DNA from: a virus
Direction: 5' to 3' (one strand)
Length of the DNA stretch: 33,400 nt
Virus record (IMG/VR): IMGVR_UViG_3300027851_000081
Coordinates: 1 to 33,400 of that record
Shown here piece after piece: positions 7,231 to 16,386 of this stretch (positions are counted from its first letter, which is position 1; every line of letters starts with the position of its first letter). Below the pieces are notes generated by a model that was not told the origin of the DNA, ran no database searches, and saw only the letters and a list, made by a program, of their open reading frames with translations. The position numbers were made by a program, and so were the translations under genes.

Positions 7231-7455
7231 ATGATTATCCTACTTGATAATTGGCGTGCAGTCGTCGTTGATTCTGTTAAAGGAATTGTTGTGCTGGATC
7301 TGACAGCTGACAGTGAAGCTGAGGCAAAGGGTCGCGCACGCACCGCAGCAGAAACCCACCTAAAATGCAAAGCAATCAAAAGTGTGATCGTGAAGCGTCA
7401 CACAGAAATGCCGATGGCATGGCTGCGCAGTGATGCTAATGCGAAGATTCACTGA
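7231..7455 (+). CDS. Small hypothetical protein, 74 aa
   Basis: A 74-residue frame starting MIILLDNWRAVVVDSVKGIV and ending in SDANAKIH. AAAGGAAA lies 5-12 bases before the ATG. The pattern of alternating hydrophobic residues followed by an Ala-rich helix and a second strand suggests a small alpha/beta fold with no transmembrane segment. It is the last gene of the rightward block and ends just before a strong bidirectional terminator. I recognise no family. Confidence 0.7.
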   Translation: MIILLDNWRAVVVDSVKGIVVLDLTADSEAEAKGRARTAAETHLKCKAIKSVIVKRHTEMPMAWLRSDANAKIH

Positions 7456-7492
7456 TTATCTAGCTGCTTGTTGACAAATACAACCTGACAAT

Positions 7493-7532
7493 AAAAAGCC
7501 CCCTCTCCTTGCGGAGTAGGGGGTTTCTTTTT
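7493..7532. terminator. Bidirectional intrinsic terminator between convergent blocks
   Basis: A G+C-rich hairpin (CCCCCTCTCC paired with GGAG-T-AGGGGG, one bulged T, TTGC loop) is preceded by AAAAA and followed by TTTCTTTTT. Read from either strand it has a U-rich tail. It lies between the stop of the last rightward gene (7455) and the stop of the last leftward gene (7564), so it would end both operons. Confidence 0.9.
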
Positions 7533-7554
7533 GCCTGCTACTTTTTTGCCTGCT
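7528..7554. repeat. Short direct repeat next to the terminator
   Basis: The 12-mer TTTTTGCCTGCT occurs at 7528-7539 and again at 7543-7554, offset by 15 bases, inside the terminator tail and the gap before the 3' end of the leftward gene. It is probably a slippage duplication. Confidence 0.7.
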
Positions 7555-7563
7555 TTATGTTGG

Positions 7564-10500
7564 CTATTCTTCAAATTGCTGGCTTGCTTCCTGACTCATC
7601 AGGTTGTTGCGATAATCAGAGAGTTCCTCCCCGCCCATAAGCATCTGCAACTTTTGTGCGTATGGATTGCCCATCTTCTGCGCAAGCTGGTTGACAATGC
7701 TAACATTGGAATCCCTACTCCAACGTTGCATAGCTTGTGAGAAGTTCTCAATTCTGCCGCCAGACCTTGTATAGCGCAGCATGAAATCTTCAAGTTCCTC
7801 AGTGCTTGGCACTTCATTTGAATAGAGCTTGGTTTTGACTTGCTCTCCAAGTCTCTCAATCCTGGCACGATCCATTGCTTCGTAACTCTTGTTACGATAC
7901 ATGGCATTAAGTGCCACGGCTTCATCCATCGGACGGGCACCAAGCAGCCTCGTTGCACCTTCAATGGAGATAGCCCGGTCCACAAAGTTGCTCAGATAGC
8001 TGGACGTCTCAAGATCAATAGATGCACTGATAAGCGCACCTTTATTATCTGTGCTCCGCCCAGCCAGCAGTTGCGCAAATCCAGCCAACGGACGATTCCA
8101 TCCTTGATGCTCCAGCCCCTGCAACAGTGTGTCGCCAAAGTCTGCGCCCTGCACAATATTCTTGCCAGTGTCGTACAGAGAAGTGGCAAGCTTTATGCTT
8201 GCAGAAACGGCAGGCACATCTGCAATAGCAGTAGGTAGAATAAGAGCGTGGCGAGGGTTAATATCTCCTCGGGTAAAGAACGCAGGCGCACTGCCACTGA
8301 AAAGAGGAAATGCAGAAGCCGTTCCATAGAGCATCCAATCTCCAAGTTCTTTGTTGAAGGCAGGAAGTGCACTGTATGCATCTTTGTGTTCTGGGTTGTT
8401 TGCAATCATTCCCCCGATAAGGTGAGTGTTGACAGCATCAAAGAAAGGCAGACCATTCAAGCCGAAGATGCTTCCCTGCAGACCCGCAAAAATAGCAAGT
8501 GTCCTCTTATCGCCTCGCTCCATGTGCCGGTACAGCTGCTGCAGCACGTTGAATGCGTATGTCTGGAACAGGCTGACAGCTGCACCTGTGGTTCCTTGGA
8601 ACACGACTGGGCGCTGACTGGTGACATAGTTACCTTGTACCCTGTTGACAAATGTGCTGATGAATGCATTCTGCTCTTTGATGGTAAGCCTGCCGCCATC
8701 AACCAGCGGTTGACTCAGCTGGCGCATAACATCAGCAGAGATAAAGCGAGTGAAATCCTCAGTAAAGGTGTTGCCGCTGATCTTTGCGCCAAGCTCCACA
8801 GCAGAGTCAATGCGCTTGCTCCACTTTCCCATCTCCAGCTTAGGATCATACGCAACCATGTCAAGCATCTGATGGTACTGACTGCTAACATCCTTAACTG
8901 CTCCAATTCCCTTATAGCGAGCTAGCAGCTGATCTTTCTCACCTGAGAAGAAGTTGTTGATACTGTTGCCGATGAGCTTAGTGGTAGAGGGTGCGCGCCC
9001 AGGATGCCCTGGAATCTTGACAGAGGTCAATTCTCTCAATGCGCCAGCCATGGTGTCATCATCGCGAATCATCTTCTTGATGCTGGCCATCTCAGTGCCG
9101 AGCATGATAGGGGTACTGATGACGTTGATGAGACTGTTGGCAAAGTCAAAACGGAGCATGGTTGTTGCCAGCGCCATGTTTGCTTTTTGGAATGCAGTGC
9201 GGATCAAGTTCTTGGGATAGCGCTCATTGGCTGCAAGATAGTCATCCCAGCCCTTGTACATACCACCGATACCTTTTTCTTCCATGATCTTGTTGGCATC
9301 TTCCCAGCTTATGATACCATTCTTTGCATCGGCAAAGCCTTTGTTGATTGCATCCCACGCAGTAACTCCAAGCTTATCAACGAACTCATTCAACGAGTCA
9401 AGCAGCGGAAACTCTTGCTGTTTACTGATATTGAGCGCAGTCTTGATGTAGTCGCCGAATGGGTCAGCAACTTTACTCTTGAAGCGAGAACCAATTCCAC
9501 GGGTCACAGACTCGCTGACCTTGCGATACTGCTCAGACAGAAGTCTCAGCTCGGAGAAGAACTCGCGAGACTGAACTTGCACTGCCTCACGAACAAGTTT
9601 CTCTTCTTGCCGAGCGTGCCATTGTAGCCAATCTTCATTGATGTTTTCAAATCGCGTTTCAGGGAAAGCATCAGCAAGTTTTCCCCGACGTGACAATTCA
9701 GTCTGCACTGCACTTTCATGCAGGGTCATCTGATAGTCATACTCTCCCTTGATCTTGAAGTAGTTATCAGTATCTTGCTTGAAGAACACATCAAAGTCAT
9801 CGCTAACAGAATTAGCAAGTTCCCTGAGTTGTACTTCATCCTTGGCTGTAATCATGCCAACGTCCGTCCCAAGGCCGAGCTTCGGCTTGGTTTTGACAAA
9901 CGCATGGTACTGATATTTCACAGTGTTGATGGGCGGAGCATAGACAATAGGAGCTTCATCTAGGTTACGCGTGAGGCCTGCAGCATTGTGCAGCACACCA
10001 AACTTCTGTTGGCGAGCATGATTGATGTTTGCACTTTCTGCAAGAAAGTCTGCGACAGGCTTGTTTCTGATCTGAATGCTTGCAGGACTTCCCTTGATTT
10101 CAGGAATCAGCGCAAGAGCTTCATCAATACCAATCTTTTTGGACTTGGCAAGTTTAATCACTTCAGTGCTGATGAGTCGTGTAGGGTCTTCAGGGTCAAC
10201 GATGTAGCGATGCTGACTACGGCGCAACATAGTAGTAACAATGCCAAGCTCTGCAGCTGCTTCGGTATCTTCCCTCAGCGCGTTAACATGAGGTGCCAGC
10301 GACTCGACAGTTTGATCCATCCTGCGTTGACTAACTAACGCAACAGATTTACCAGTATTCTGCACCCACAGGCGCGCACGCTCGCCATAGCCAGCATTGC
10401 TAGCACCAAATAACGTAGCACCTGCGCCTTCAACACCAGTATCCCTTGAGAGGAGTTTGTATGCTGGCATAAACTGGTCAAGATCAGCTCCAAGCACGGC

Positions 10501-12660
10501 AGCAGCTGCGGTCTCATTAACCTGAGTACGTACAGCACGTTGGTACTCTTTAGTGAGTTCCTTTGTTATGAGGTGTGCTGGGCCCATATTCATGTTGTAC
10601 GCCTCTTCTGGCAACAACTTGGGAGTCCACCCGAAATCCCACGTAGCCATGACAGTGCGAGGTTTGAGCGCTTCCGCAGTGTCAAAGACTTTGCCATCTG
10701 TTGGATCTGGCATGTTCGGCTTACGTGGGGCGAATCCGCTCTCAATGCTCTTTTCAATCCACCGATAGTCAGTGTTCAAGTGAGCAGCCAGCACGCGAAC
10801 ATCTGGCACAGAGCCCATAGCTTCCGTCCAGTTTGCGAACTCAGTCTCCAGCCACTCAAGTCGCTTCTCGTCCAGCAGACTGCGCAAAGAGACAACATCA
10901 TCCCACTCGATTTCATTGCCAGCGGCAGAATCAAACAACTTGAAATTACGCAGCTGAGCTTCAGTGAGTTCTTTCTTATCCAGTGCCTCAGCCAGCCGAG
11001 TCAACATAGGGAAGTCGTACACATCCACGCCATCTTTCGCAGCAGTTTTCAACGCAGAAGCGTTGAGTTGGCTGACCCATGCCCAGCGAGCCGAAGACTC
11101 CAGTGGGGAATCTGCCATGCTAGCAGCCTTACTTGCTGCCATGGCATATTTCTGTCCGTTAACGTAGATCGCATCTGGGGAGATTTGCAATCGTCCCTTC
11201 TTGAGAATATCACCAATAACTGCAGCGGTCTCATTGGTGAGCGCACCAGTCTCAAGATCAATCAGTTGACTGATCTGAACAGGATTCTCCTTGAGTTTGA
11301 TGATCTTCTGAGAGAGTGGGTTAACCCGCACACTGCCATCGGCCAAGCGAATAATATCTGCGTCAGGGGCGCTCCTGAACATCTCTTTCAAGCTGGTGCC
11401 CACAACTTCGTCGGCGTTCTTGATAACAATGTCAGTTTCAGTGATATCATCTGCGAGCACATACGGAGACTTAAGCGTATCTTTAGTGCGCTTCTTGGAG
11501 AACATACCGGTCAGTCGCTCAAGCGGACTATCGCCGGCAGCTTTCGCAGTGACGTAAAACTTGCGCTTATCCAACTCAATCTTTGCAATGTCAATAGCTT
11601 TGATACTGTCGAGATTGGCAAGATATCCATGCAATTTCTGAGTAATCTCAGTTGGAGAGAGCCCAGCAGCTTTGCTGGCTTCAACCGCGTTTTGCATGAA
11701 TTGGAAGTATGCTTGTCCAATACGCTCGTCTCCCTGTGCGAGAGTATTGAACTTCATGGCTAGCTTGTCTGCGCCTAGGCGCTCAGCCTCCATGGTAATC
11801 CGCTGGAGAGCTTTCTCTGTATTGAGCGTGATGCTCTGCGCTTTGCCATCCAGCTTATAGCTGAATTTAAGATTGTCAGCAGTTTGCGGCAAAGATAGCA
11901 GAGACTCTGCCATAATCAAGGATTCCGTACCTTTGCTCAAGCCAAGTTTTGCAGGATCACTGAGCGCATCGTGCAGGCGAGCAGCAGATTGAATCTCCTT
12001 CTCTGCGCTGCGCATGATGCCCTTAGCAGCAATACTGCCAACCGCTCCGCCAATCACCCCACCGAATGCTGCGCCAAGCGCAACGTTCCAGCCAAAATCC
12101 CCGAGACTGTCGCCCTCAAATACCGGAGAATCATTCATGGTCGCAGCGATCATAAGCTCTGCAGCAGTGGCTTGCATAGCTTGGTCGGCAGTCTCCCAGC
12201 CAAGATACTTCAGACGATTCTTAGTAAGGAGTTTGGGAATAGTGCCACCAGTTGCTGCAGTTTCTTGCAATGCAGCTTGTAGGTACTTGGATTTATTGCT
12301 ATTGGCCAAGTTGAGGTACTTGCCAAAGTTACCAACTGTCACACCCGCACGAGCGAGCTGCAAACCCTTCACGCCAATGGAGCCAGGAATGAGTGCAGTG
12401 CCAACAAAGCCAACAAGATCAAGGGCATTGCGGTTCTCTGCGTAGTAATCCCCCATCTCATCGCCACCGAACCTGCGGACGGCAGATTCAATGTCTACTT
12501 CATTCTCTGTAGAGAGGAAAGAGTTATAGATGCTCATTGCCCCACTAACTGCTGCAGCTGGCACACCTTTGCTCATCGCTGCATTCAAACGTGTGAGCGT
12601 ACCGGCTTGATAGTCGGTAGTTTCTGCTGCGAGATTTACGGGATGGTACTCAAATGGCAT
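7564..12660 (-). CDS. Very large internal virion (DNA ejection) protein, 1698 aa
   Basis: This 1698-residue protein is presumed to be carried in the virion and to help move DNA through the host envelope, by analogy with large ejection proteins of podoviruses. The sequence shows Gly/Ala-rich hydrophobic stretches near 80-100 (LDLVGFVGTALIPGSIGVKG) and 190-215 (VALGAAFGGVIGGAVGSIAA) that could insert into membrane. A long helical body follows, and a segment near 1345-1380 (RPVVFQGTTGAAVSLFQTYA, then FNVLQQLYRHM) resembles the end of other phage polyvalent/ejection proteins. I find no lysozyme, lytic transglycosylase or single-subunit RNA polymerase signature, so it is not an N4-like virion RNA polymerase by eye. 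AAAGGAAA precedes the ATG. It is the last gene of the leftward block and contains one copy of the 12-bp palindrome. Confidence 0.85.
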   Translation of the reverse strand: MPFEYHPVNLAAETTDYQAGTLTRLNAAMSKGVPAAAVSGAMSIYNSFLSTENEVDIESAVRRFGGDEMGDYYAENRNALDLVGFVGTALIPGSIGVKGLQLARAGVTVGNFGKYLNLANSNKSKYLQAALQETAATGGTIPKLLTKNRLKYLGWETADQAMQATAAELMIAATMNDSPVFEGDSLGDFGWNVALGAAFGGVIGGAVGSIAAKGIMRSAEKEIQSAARLHDALSDPAKLGLSKGTESLIMAESLLSLPQTADNLKFSYKLDGKAQSITLNTEKALQRITMEAERLGADKLAMKFNTLAQGDERIGQAYFQFMQNAVEASKAAGLSPTEITQKLHGYLANLDSIKAIDIAKIELDKRKFYVTAKAAGDSPLERLTGMFSKKRTKDTLKSPYVLADDITETDIVIKNADEVVGTSLKEMFRSAPDADIIRLADGSVRVNPLSQKIIKLKENPVQISQLIDLETGALTNETAAVIGDILKKGRLQISPDAIYVNGQKYAMAASKAASMADSPLESSARWAWVSQLNASALKTAAKDGVDVYDFPMLTRLAEALDKKELTEAQLRNFKLFDSAAGNEIEWDDVVSLRSLLDEKRLEWLETEFANWTEAMGSVPDVRVLAAHLNTDYRWIEKSIESGFAPRKPNMPDPTDGKVFDTAEALKPRTVMATWDFGWTPKLLPEEAYNMNMGPAHLITKELTKEYQRAVRTQVNETAAAAVLGADLDQFMPAYKLLSRDTGVEGAGATLFGASNAGYGERARLWVQNTGKSVALVSQRRMDQTVESLAPHVNALREDTEAAAELGIVTTMLRRSQHRYIVDPEDPTRLISTEVIKLAKSKKIGIDEALALIPEIKGSPASIQIRNKPVADFLAESANINHARQQKFGVLHNAAGLTRNLDEAPIVYAPPINTVKYQYHAFVKTKPKLGLGTDVGMITAKDEVQLRELANSVSDDFDVFFKQDTDNYFKIKGEYDYQMTLHESAVQTELSRRGKLADAFPETRFENINEDWLQWHARQEEKLVREAVQVQSREFFSELRLLSEQYRKVSESVTRGIGSRFKSKVADPFGDYIKTALNISKQQEFPLLDSLNEFVDKLGVTAWDAINKGFADAKNGIISWEDANKIMEEKGIGGMYKGWDDYLAANERYPKNLIRTAFQKANMALATTMLRFDFANSLINVISTPIMLGTEMASIKKMIRDDDTMAGALRELTSVKIPGHPGRAPSTTKLIGNSINNFFSGEKDQLLARYKGIGAVKDVSSQYHQMLDMVAYDPKLEMGKWSKRIDSAVELGAKISGNTFTEDFTRFISADVMRQLSQPLVDGGRLTIKEQNAFISTFVNRVQGNYVTSQRPVVFQGTTGAAVSLFQTYAFNVLQQLYRHMERGDKRTLAIFAGLQGSIFGLNGLPFFDAVNTHLIGGMIANNPEHKDAYSALPAFNKELGDWMLYGTASAFPLFSGSAPAFFTRGDINPRHALILPTAIADVPAVSASIKLATSLYDTGKNIVQGADFGDTLLQGLEHQGWNRPLAGFAQLLAGRSTDNKGALISASIDLETSSYLSNFVDRAISIEGATRLLGARPMDEAVALNAMYRNKSYEAMDRARIERLGEQVKTKLYSNEVPSTEELEDFMLRYTRSGGRIENFSQAMQRWSRDSNVSIVNQLAQKMGNPYAQKLQMLMGGEELSDYRNNLMSQEASQQFEE
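11771..11782. repeat. 12-bp palindrome GCGCCTAGGCGC, copy 1
   Basis: Perfect palindrome inside the 1698-residue ejection gene, read there in the frame G|CGC|CTA|GGC|GC (Arg-Leu-Gly-Ala). It is the same 12-mer as at 29362, 30480 and 32197. Confidence 0.9.
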
Positions 12661-12720
12661 GATTTTCCTTTAGCCCCATCGGGCAACTTGGAGAGTTAAA
12701 CGCTACAGGAAGTAGCAGGC

Positions 12721-14514
12721 TTATTGCTTGGGAGCACCAAACAGCTGACGATTGAATCCACTCAGAATCGGGTTAGCCTGAAGGTTTTGAGACTGCTGCT
12801 GCGACAGGGCGCCAAGTGTGCCCTTTTTCTGGTCCACTGCCATGCGCGTGATTTCTTTCTTGACGCTAGCAGGATCCATCAGATCGAGCTTGAATGGTTG
12901 GCTGAACATGTTCAGCGCTGGAACTGTGATAATCGCAGAAGTTTGCTGCGGCAAGCCAAATTGTGTGTAGTTGTACAGATTCAAGTTCTGCGCAGCTGCA
13001 ACTTGGTGCAGGCGCACAATATCTTGGACAGCCTTGTCAAGCGGAAGTTTGCCATCTGCCACCTGCTGAGAGACAGTCTTGACTAGCGTCTCAATATCTT
13101 TACCGCGGAGGTTATCGCTAGCGCCCTGTCCCATGGTAGCAGAGCGCACAGTCTTCAGCGCGTCAACTGCCACGTTGCCTTTGAGGCTGGGGATTGTGCC
13201 AGCTTCCACCGCGTCCAGCAGGGCAAAGTATTGTGGTTTGTATGGATTGAGTGTGCTGTCCCATTGCGAGGAATTCAGCGACTTGGGAGCTGCGAAACTT
13301 TGTGCAGATTGCACAACTTCGTATTCATATTTATCTGCTGCCAGCTGGACAGCTTCTTTGCCAGAAACCTTTTGTCCAGAGGCAAGAGCTTCATTAACAA
13401 CAGCTTGCTGATAGTTCTGAATTCCAAGCTCGCTGGCCCGGATGAAATTAGCCATGCCCGGGTTGCTTGCAGTGATAACCTGCGGAATGCCAGCTTGCTG
13501 CACAGTTGCAATACTCTCCAGCAGACCGCCACCGAACTTGCCAGACACTGCAACTTTGACAAGTTGATCTTGCTTGTCCTTGGGCAGAACTTTGATGGAC
13601 GTGAGAGTAATCGGGCTGGTGTAGCCGAGCGCCATACTTGCTGCTGCCAACTGCTTGTTGAACAGCTCGCGCTCAGCATCAACTTCAGCTTTTGTCTCAG
13701 CCCGCGCCCGGCGCTCAGCAGCTGCAGCAGCACGCTGCTCTGCCAATGCTGCACGTTGAAGTGCCCACTGCTCCAGGGAAATTTGCTTATTGATGAGATC
13801 AGACTGAATCTGGAATACATCCCCTGCAAGCCGGTAGCTGTCTAGTGCTCGCGCCCCGATTTTAGAGATGTTGTCAATCTTCATCGTGTTGAGTTCTAGC
13901 TGCGCAGTGCGAGAAGCCACCTCTGCTTTCTTGAGTGCAAGAGTATTAGCAGCCTCTGCGGTATTAGCAACAACTGCGCTGTTGCGTGCATTGAGCAAAT
14001 TCATCCGCGTAGTGATGTTCTCTGCTGCACGCTCTCGACGTGTGATTGATTCGCTCTCTTGGTTCAAGAGAGAGTTATGTTTGGCTGCGACAGTGGGCAG
14101 AGCAAGTTGCGCCACAAGATACTGGATAGGATTCTCCAGCAAGTTCACGCTTTGCATTTGCTCAATAGTGCGCATCGCAACACCTCGTTGCTGCTCAAGT
14201 GCCTGAACTTGCTGCTGCTCAGAGGTGAATGCAGCCATGCTCCTGACCATCTCATTGTCAAGATCGTCAGGATTCATGCCAACCAGTGCTGCGTTTGCTT
14301 CCTTGGCTTTGCCTATTTTGTAGTCAATTGCAGCCTGCTCAGCTGCTGCAGCAGTAGATTGTTGCACCAATGCAGCAGCTTCTTGCTCATTTGTATTCAT
14401 GAGCGTTTTGATCTGCGCAGTGCCCACATCCAACTCCTGCTGTGCAGCAGTGTTCTGGTTGATGCGAGCATGTGCTGCGCCAGTGAACTGAGAGAGAAGT
14501 TGGTTAATGTCCAT
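12721..14514 (-). CDS. Coiled-coil internal virion protein, 597 aa
   Basis: This 597-residue Ala/Gln-rich protein is mostly helical, with long coiled-coil stretches from about 20 to 290 (for example AALVQQSTAAAAEQAAIDYK and QRAALAEQRAAAAAERRARA). The C-terminal half is less repetitive. It lies directly before the giant ejection gene, and together with it and the smaller upstream genes probably makes up the ejection apparatus. That role is inferred from position and composition; no enzymatic motif is seen. The ATG at 14514 has only a weak GAAAGAA upstream, and 15 bases separate it from the preceding stop. The 60-base gap before the ejection gene shows no clear promoter. Confidence 0.8.
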   Translation of the reverse strand: MDINQLLSQFTGAAHARINQNTAAQQELDVGTAQIKTLMNTNEQEAAALVQQSTAAAAEQAAIDYKIGKAKEANAALVGMNPDDLDNEMVRSMAAFTSEQQQVQALEQQRGVAMRTIEQMQSVNLLENPIQYLVAQLALPTVAAKHNSLLNQESESITRRERAAENITTRMNLLNARNSAVVANTAEAANTLALKKAEVASRTAQLELNTMKIDNISKIGARALDSYRLAGDVFQIQSDLINKQISLEQWALQRAALAEQRAAAAAERRARAETKAEVDAERELFNKQLAAASMALGYTSPITLTSIKVLPKDKQDQLVKVAVSGKFGGGLLESIATVQQAGIPQVITASNPGMANFIRASELGIQNYQQAVVNEALASGQKVSGKEAVQLAADKYEYEVVQSAQSFAAPKSLNSSQWDSTLNPYKPQYFALLDAVEAGTIPSLKGNVAVDALKTVRSATMGQGASDNLRGKDIETLVKTVSQQVADGKLPLDKAVQDIVRLHQVAAAQNLNLYNYTQFGLPQQTSAIITVPALNMFSQPFKLDLMDPASVKKEITRMAVDQKKGTLGALSQQQSQNLQANPILSGFNRQLFGAPKQ

Positions 14515-14529
14515 GATTTATTCTTTCAG

Positions 14530-15675
14530 TTAGTAGTATGGAGTAAAAGAAGAAAGGGATGCTCTAGTGAGAGTCCTCCCGTTAGCTCCAATAGATTGAA
14601 GCGCCCCTTCAATATCGTAGGCATCTGGCCATGCAGCCAGTGAAGCCAGGTACTGCGTGCCGGCCAGCACTAGCTCACCATTGATGGGGAACAGTAGCGG
14701 GCCGTTGCTGTCTCCTCCCTGCACGTCATCACTCCAGCCCGAGAACTGGCCGGCAGTAAAATGCCCGACTAGAAATCCGTTGTTGTAGTTCGTGCGGCTC
14801 TGAACCTGTAGGAATCGCAGCCGCGCCGCGCCACTGGCATGCTCTATGTTGAGAGCGGGCCACTGTATGCCGTCCGCGTAGAGCGTTCCAGGCCGCATGT
14901 AGGACTCCCAGCCAGTGGGCAGCAGTTTCATGGGGGCAATAGCAGTAATGGGACTGCCCAAGCGACACATCTGCCAAGTGTTTCCAACTCCTATAGCAGC
15001 AGAAATTGTCCGAGTGTGCTGCGTGCCATTCATCTCCACAAAGACAACTTTATCTCCAACGCTACGTGTGACGTGCATGCACCAGACGTGTTCAGGCGTA
15101 ACGAGGATGCCTGGATACTGACTGTTTGTCTGGTCACCAATGCAGGCACTAATGGCTGACATATCGTAAGCAGCAGCAATACTTCCACTGTTTCGCGTTG
15201 CTGACAGTGCGGAGGTGTTACCGGAAATACTGCTGTAGACCAGCCGCGTAGAGTCGCTAGGAGTCTTGCTAGCAATCATTGCGGCGCAGGCATCATAGAC
15301 ATGTGCCGCCAGAGACCCCGGCACCCAGCGCACAAAAGCCTTACTGACAGCTGGACCGTCCACTTCCCACTCCCGTATGACAGTGCCTCCACGGTAAGTA
15401 GCAGACAGTCTTGACAGTCCCGGACCACGGTACTCTGCACTGTTTCCACTCAGTGCAGCCACGTCCGGTGTGTTGTTAGCAAGTGTGTAGTCTGGATATA
15501 GCGTAGAGGGCTGCAACGACACATCAAACATGGTGGCGGAACCGGCGGAGAATGTGTAGTCGGACTCCACGTCGCGCTCTTGCAGGCGCTGCGTGCCTGC
15601 GGCAATGGCCTGCGTCCGAGCCGTCAGCGTCAGGCGCAGGTTCTGATCCCCCTGATAACCAATGATCCACACCAT
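14530..15675 (-). CDS. Virion protein with a trypsin-like serine protease fold (probably degenerate)
   Basis: This 381-residue protein has features of the chymotrypsin/trypsin-like fold in its second half. A His-bearing strand lies at 189-205 (GILVTPEHVWCMHVTRS, candidate H201). A Ser motif lies at 320-329 (GGDSNGPLLF, candidate S323), a variant of GDSGGP, followed by the usual hydrophobic strand INGELVLAGT. Where the catalytic Asp would fall, the sequence reads TWQMCRLGSPI (Q235), so the triad looks incomplete. The C-terminal ALQSIG...LTRASLSSF resembles the ends of related phage proteins. The N-terminal 110 residues are probably a virion-attachment region. The ATG lies 3 bases after the previous stop with no good Shine-Dalgarno, so translation is likely coupled. 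The gene sits among tail/ejection genes. The fold is inferred by eye; activity is unknown. Confidence 0.65.
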   Translation of the reverse strand: MVWIIGYQGDQNLRLTLTARTQAIAAGTQRLQERDVESDYTFSAGSATMFDVSLQPSTLYPDYTLANNTPDVAALSGNSAEYRGPGLSRLSATYRGGTVIREWEVDGPAVSKAFVRWVPGSLAAHVYDACAAMIASKTPSDSTRLVYSSISGNTSALSATRNSGSIAAAYDMSAISACIGDQTNSQYPGILVTPEHVWCMHVTRSVGDKVVFVEMNGTQHTRTISAAIGVGNTWQMCRLGSPITAIAPMKLLPTGWESYMRPGTLYADGIQWPALNIEHASGAARLRFLQVQSRTNYNNGFLVGHFTAGQFSGWSDDVQGGDSNGPLLFPINGELVLAGTQYLASLAAWPDAYDIEGALQSIGANGRTLTRASLSSFTPYY

Positions 15676-15678
15676 GGT

Positions 15679-16341
15679 TTAACCGAACAGAAACACGCTT
15701 CCAGTGACCGCCACGTCCGCGCCGGCGTCCACCTGAACGTCCATTGAGAGCACTGTGTTGGAACACGCCATTGCAGACGCGGTGACAATCTGGGTTCCGT
15801 TGTCCGATACAGCTAAGGGGCTACTGGCAGGGGCAAAATACCCTCCACTGTATTGCGGGAAGATAGCAACGCCAACCCCGGCAGATGCGTCACCAGTGGC
15901 GTCAATACTCACTGGGTGGAATCCATAGTACGCGCCGATATTCGAGGTGAAAGACAACACGATGAAACGCGGCTTGAAGGGAAGTGCTGTAGTGAGTGTA
16001 TTCCCGGCTGCGGTCGCATTGCCACTGATGCCTCGAACATCCGACCGCATACCGAGAAGCTGAGTTCCGCCCTGTCCGGCGGGAAGCTGCACCACAATGC
16101 CAGGAGCGTTGCTCGGCACCATCAGTTCCCCGAGATTTCCCGTCAGCGCCAGCAGGTTGGCCAGCGTGTCATAGCGCGGGATGATGTTTGCGACCAGCGG
16201 GTCTGGCAGTGTGCCACCCCCCACACTGCCAACCGGAACTGCCACATCTTCTCCGGTTTCCAAGTCATGCACAGCAACAAGATCAGTAGAATTCAACTGT
16301 GTGGGCCGCTGGCGTAGTTGATTGATTCCAAGTTTGCTCAT
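15679..16341 (-). CDS. Minor virion/tail-associated protein, 220 aa
   Basis: A 220-residue protein beginning MSKLGINQLRQRPTQLNSTD with a short adaptor-like N-terminus (LVAVHDLETGEDVAVPVGSV), typical of phage tail proteins that bind another virion part. A Gly/Thr-rich beta domain follows from about 100 (GNATAAGNTLTTALPFKPRF...), suited to a small trimeric or jelly-roll module. GGAGATATC lies before the ATG. Its end is 3 bases from the protease-like gene, so the two may act together at the tail tip. Assignment is by position and composition only. Confidence 0.7.
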   Translation of the reverse strand: MSKLGINQLRQRPTQLNSTDLVAVHDLETGEDVAVPVGSVGGGTLPDPLVANIIPRYDTLANLLALTGNLGELMVPSNAPGIVVQLPAGQGGTQLLGMRSDVRGISGNATAAGNTLTTALPFKPRFIVLSFTSNIGAYYGFHPVSIDATGDASAGVGVAIFPQYSGGYFAPASSPLAVSDNGTQIVTASAMACSNTVLSMDVQVDAGADVAVTGSVFLFG

Positions 16342-16386
16342 GAGATATCTCCAAAGAATTTGAGGGTAAGAGATTGAGTCACTATA

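Noticed and set aside
7471-7499. TTGACA consensus -35 before the bidirectional terminator
   Set aside because: No -10 hexamer lies 16-18 bases downstream, and the next element is the terminator stem.
10540-11763. 407-codon open frame on the plus strand opposite the ejection gene
   Set aside because: It lies antisense to a well-supported gene, its translation is Cys/His/Arg-rich with no family pattern, and no Shine-Dalgarno or promoter is seen. It reflects codon bias of the real gene.
7564-12660. Possible N4-like virion RNA polymerase
   Set aside because: The protein is half the expected length, and no T7/N4-type polymerase catalytic motifs are visible.
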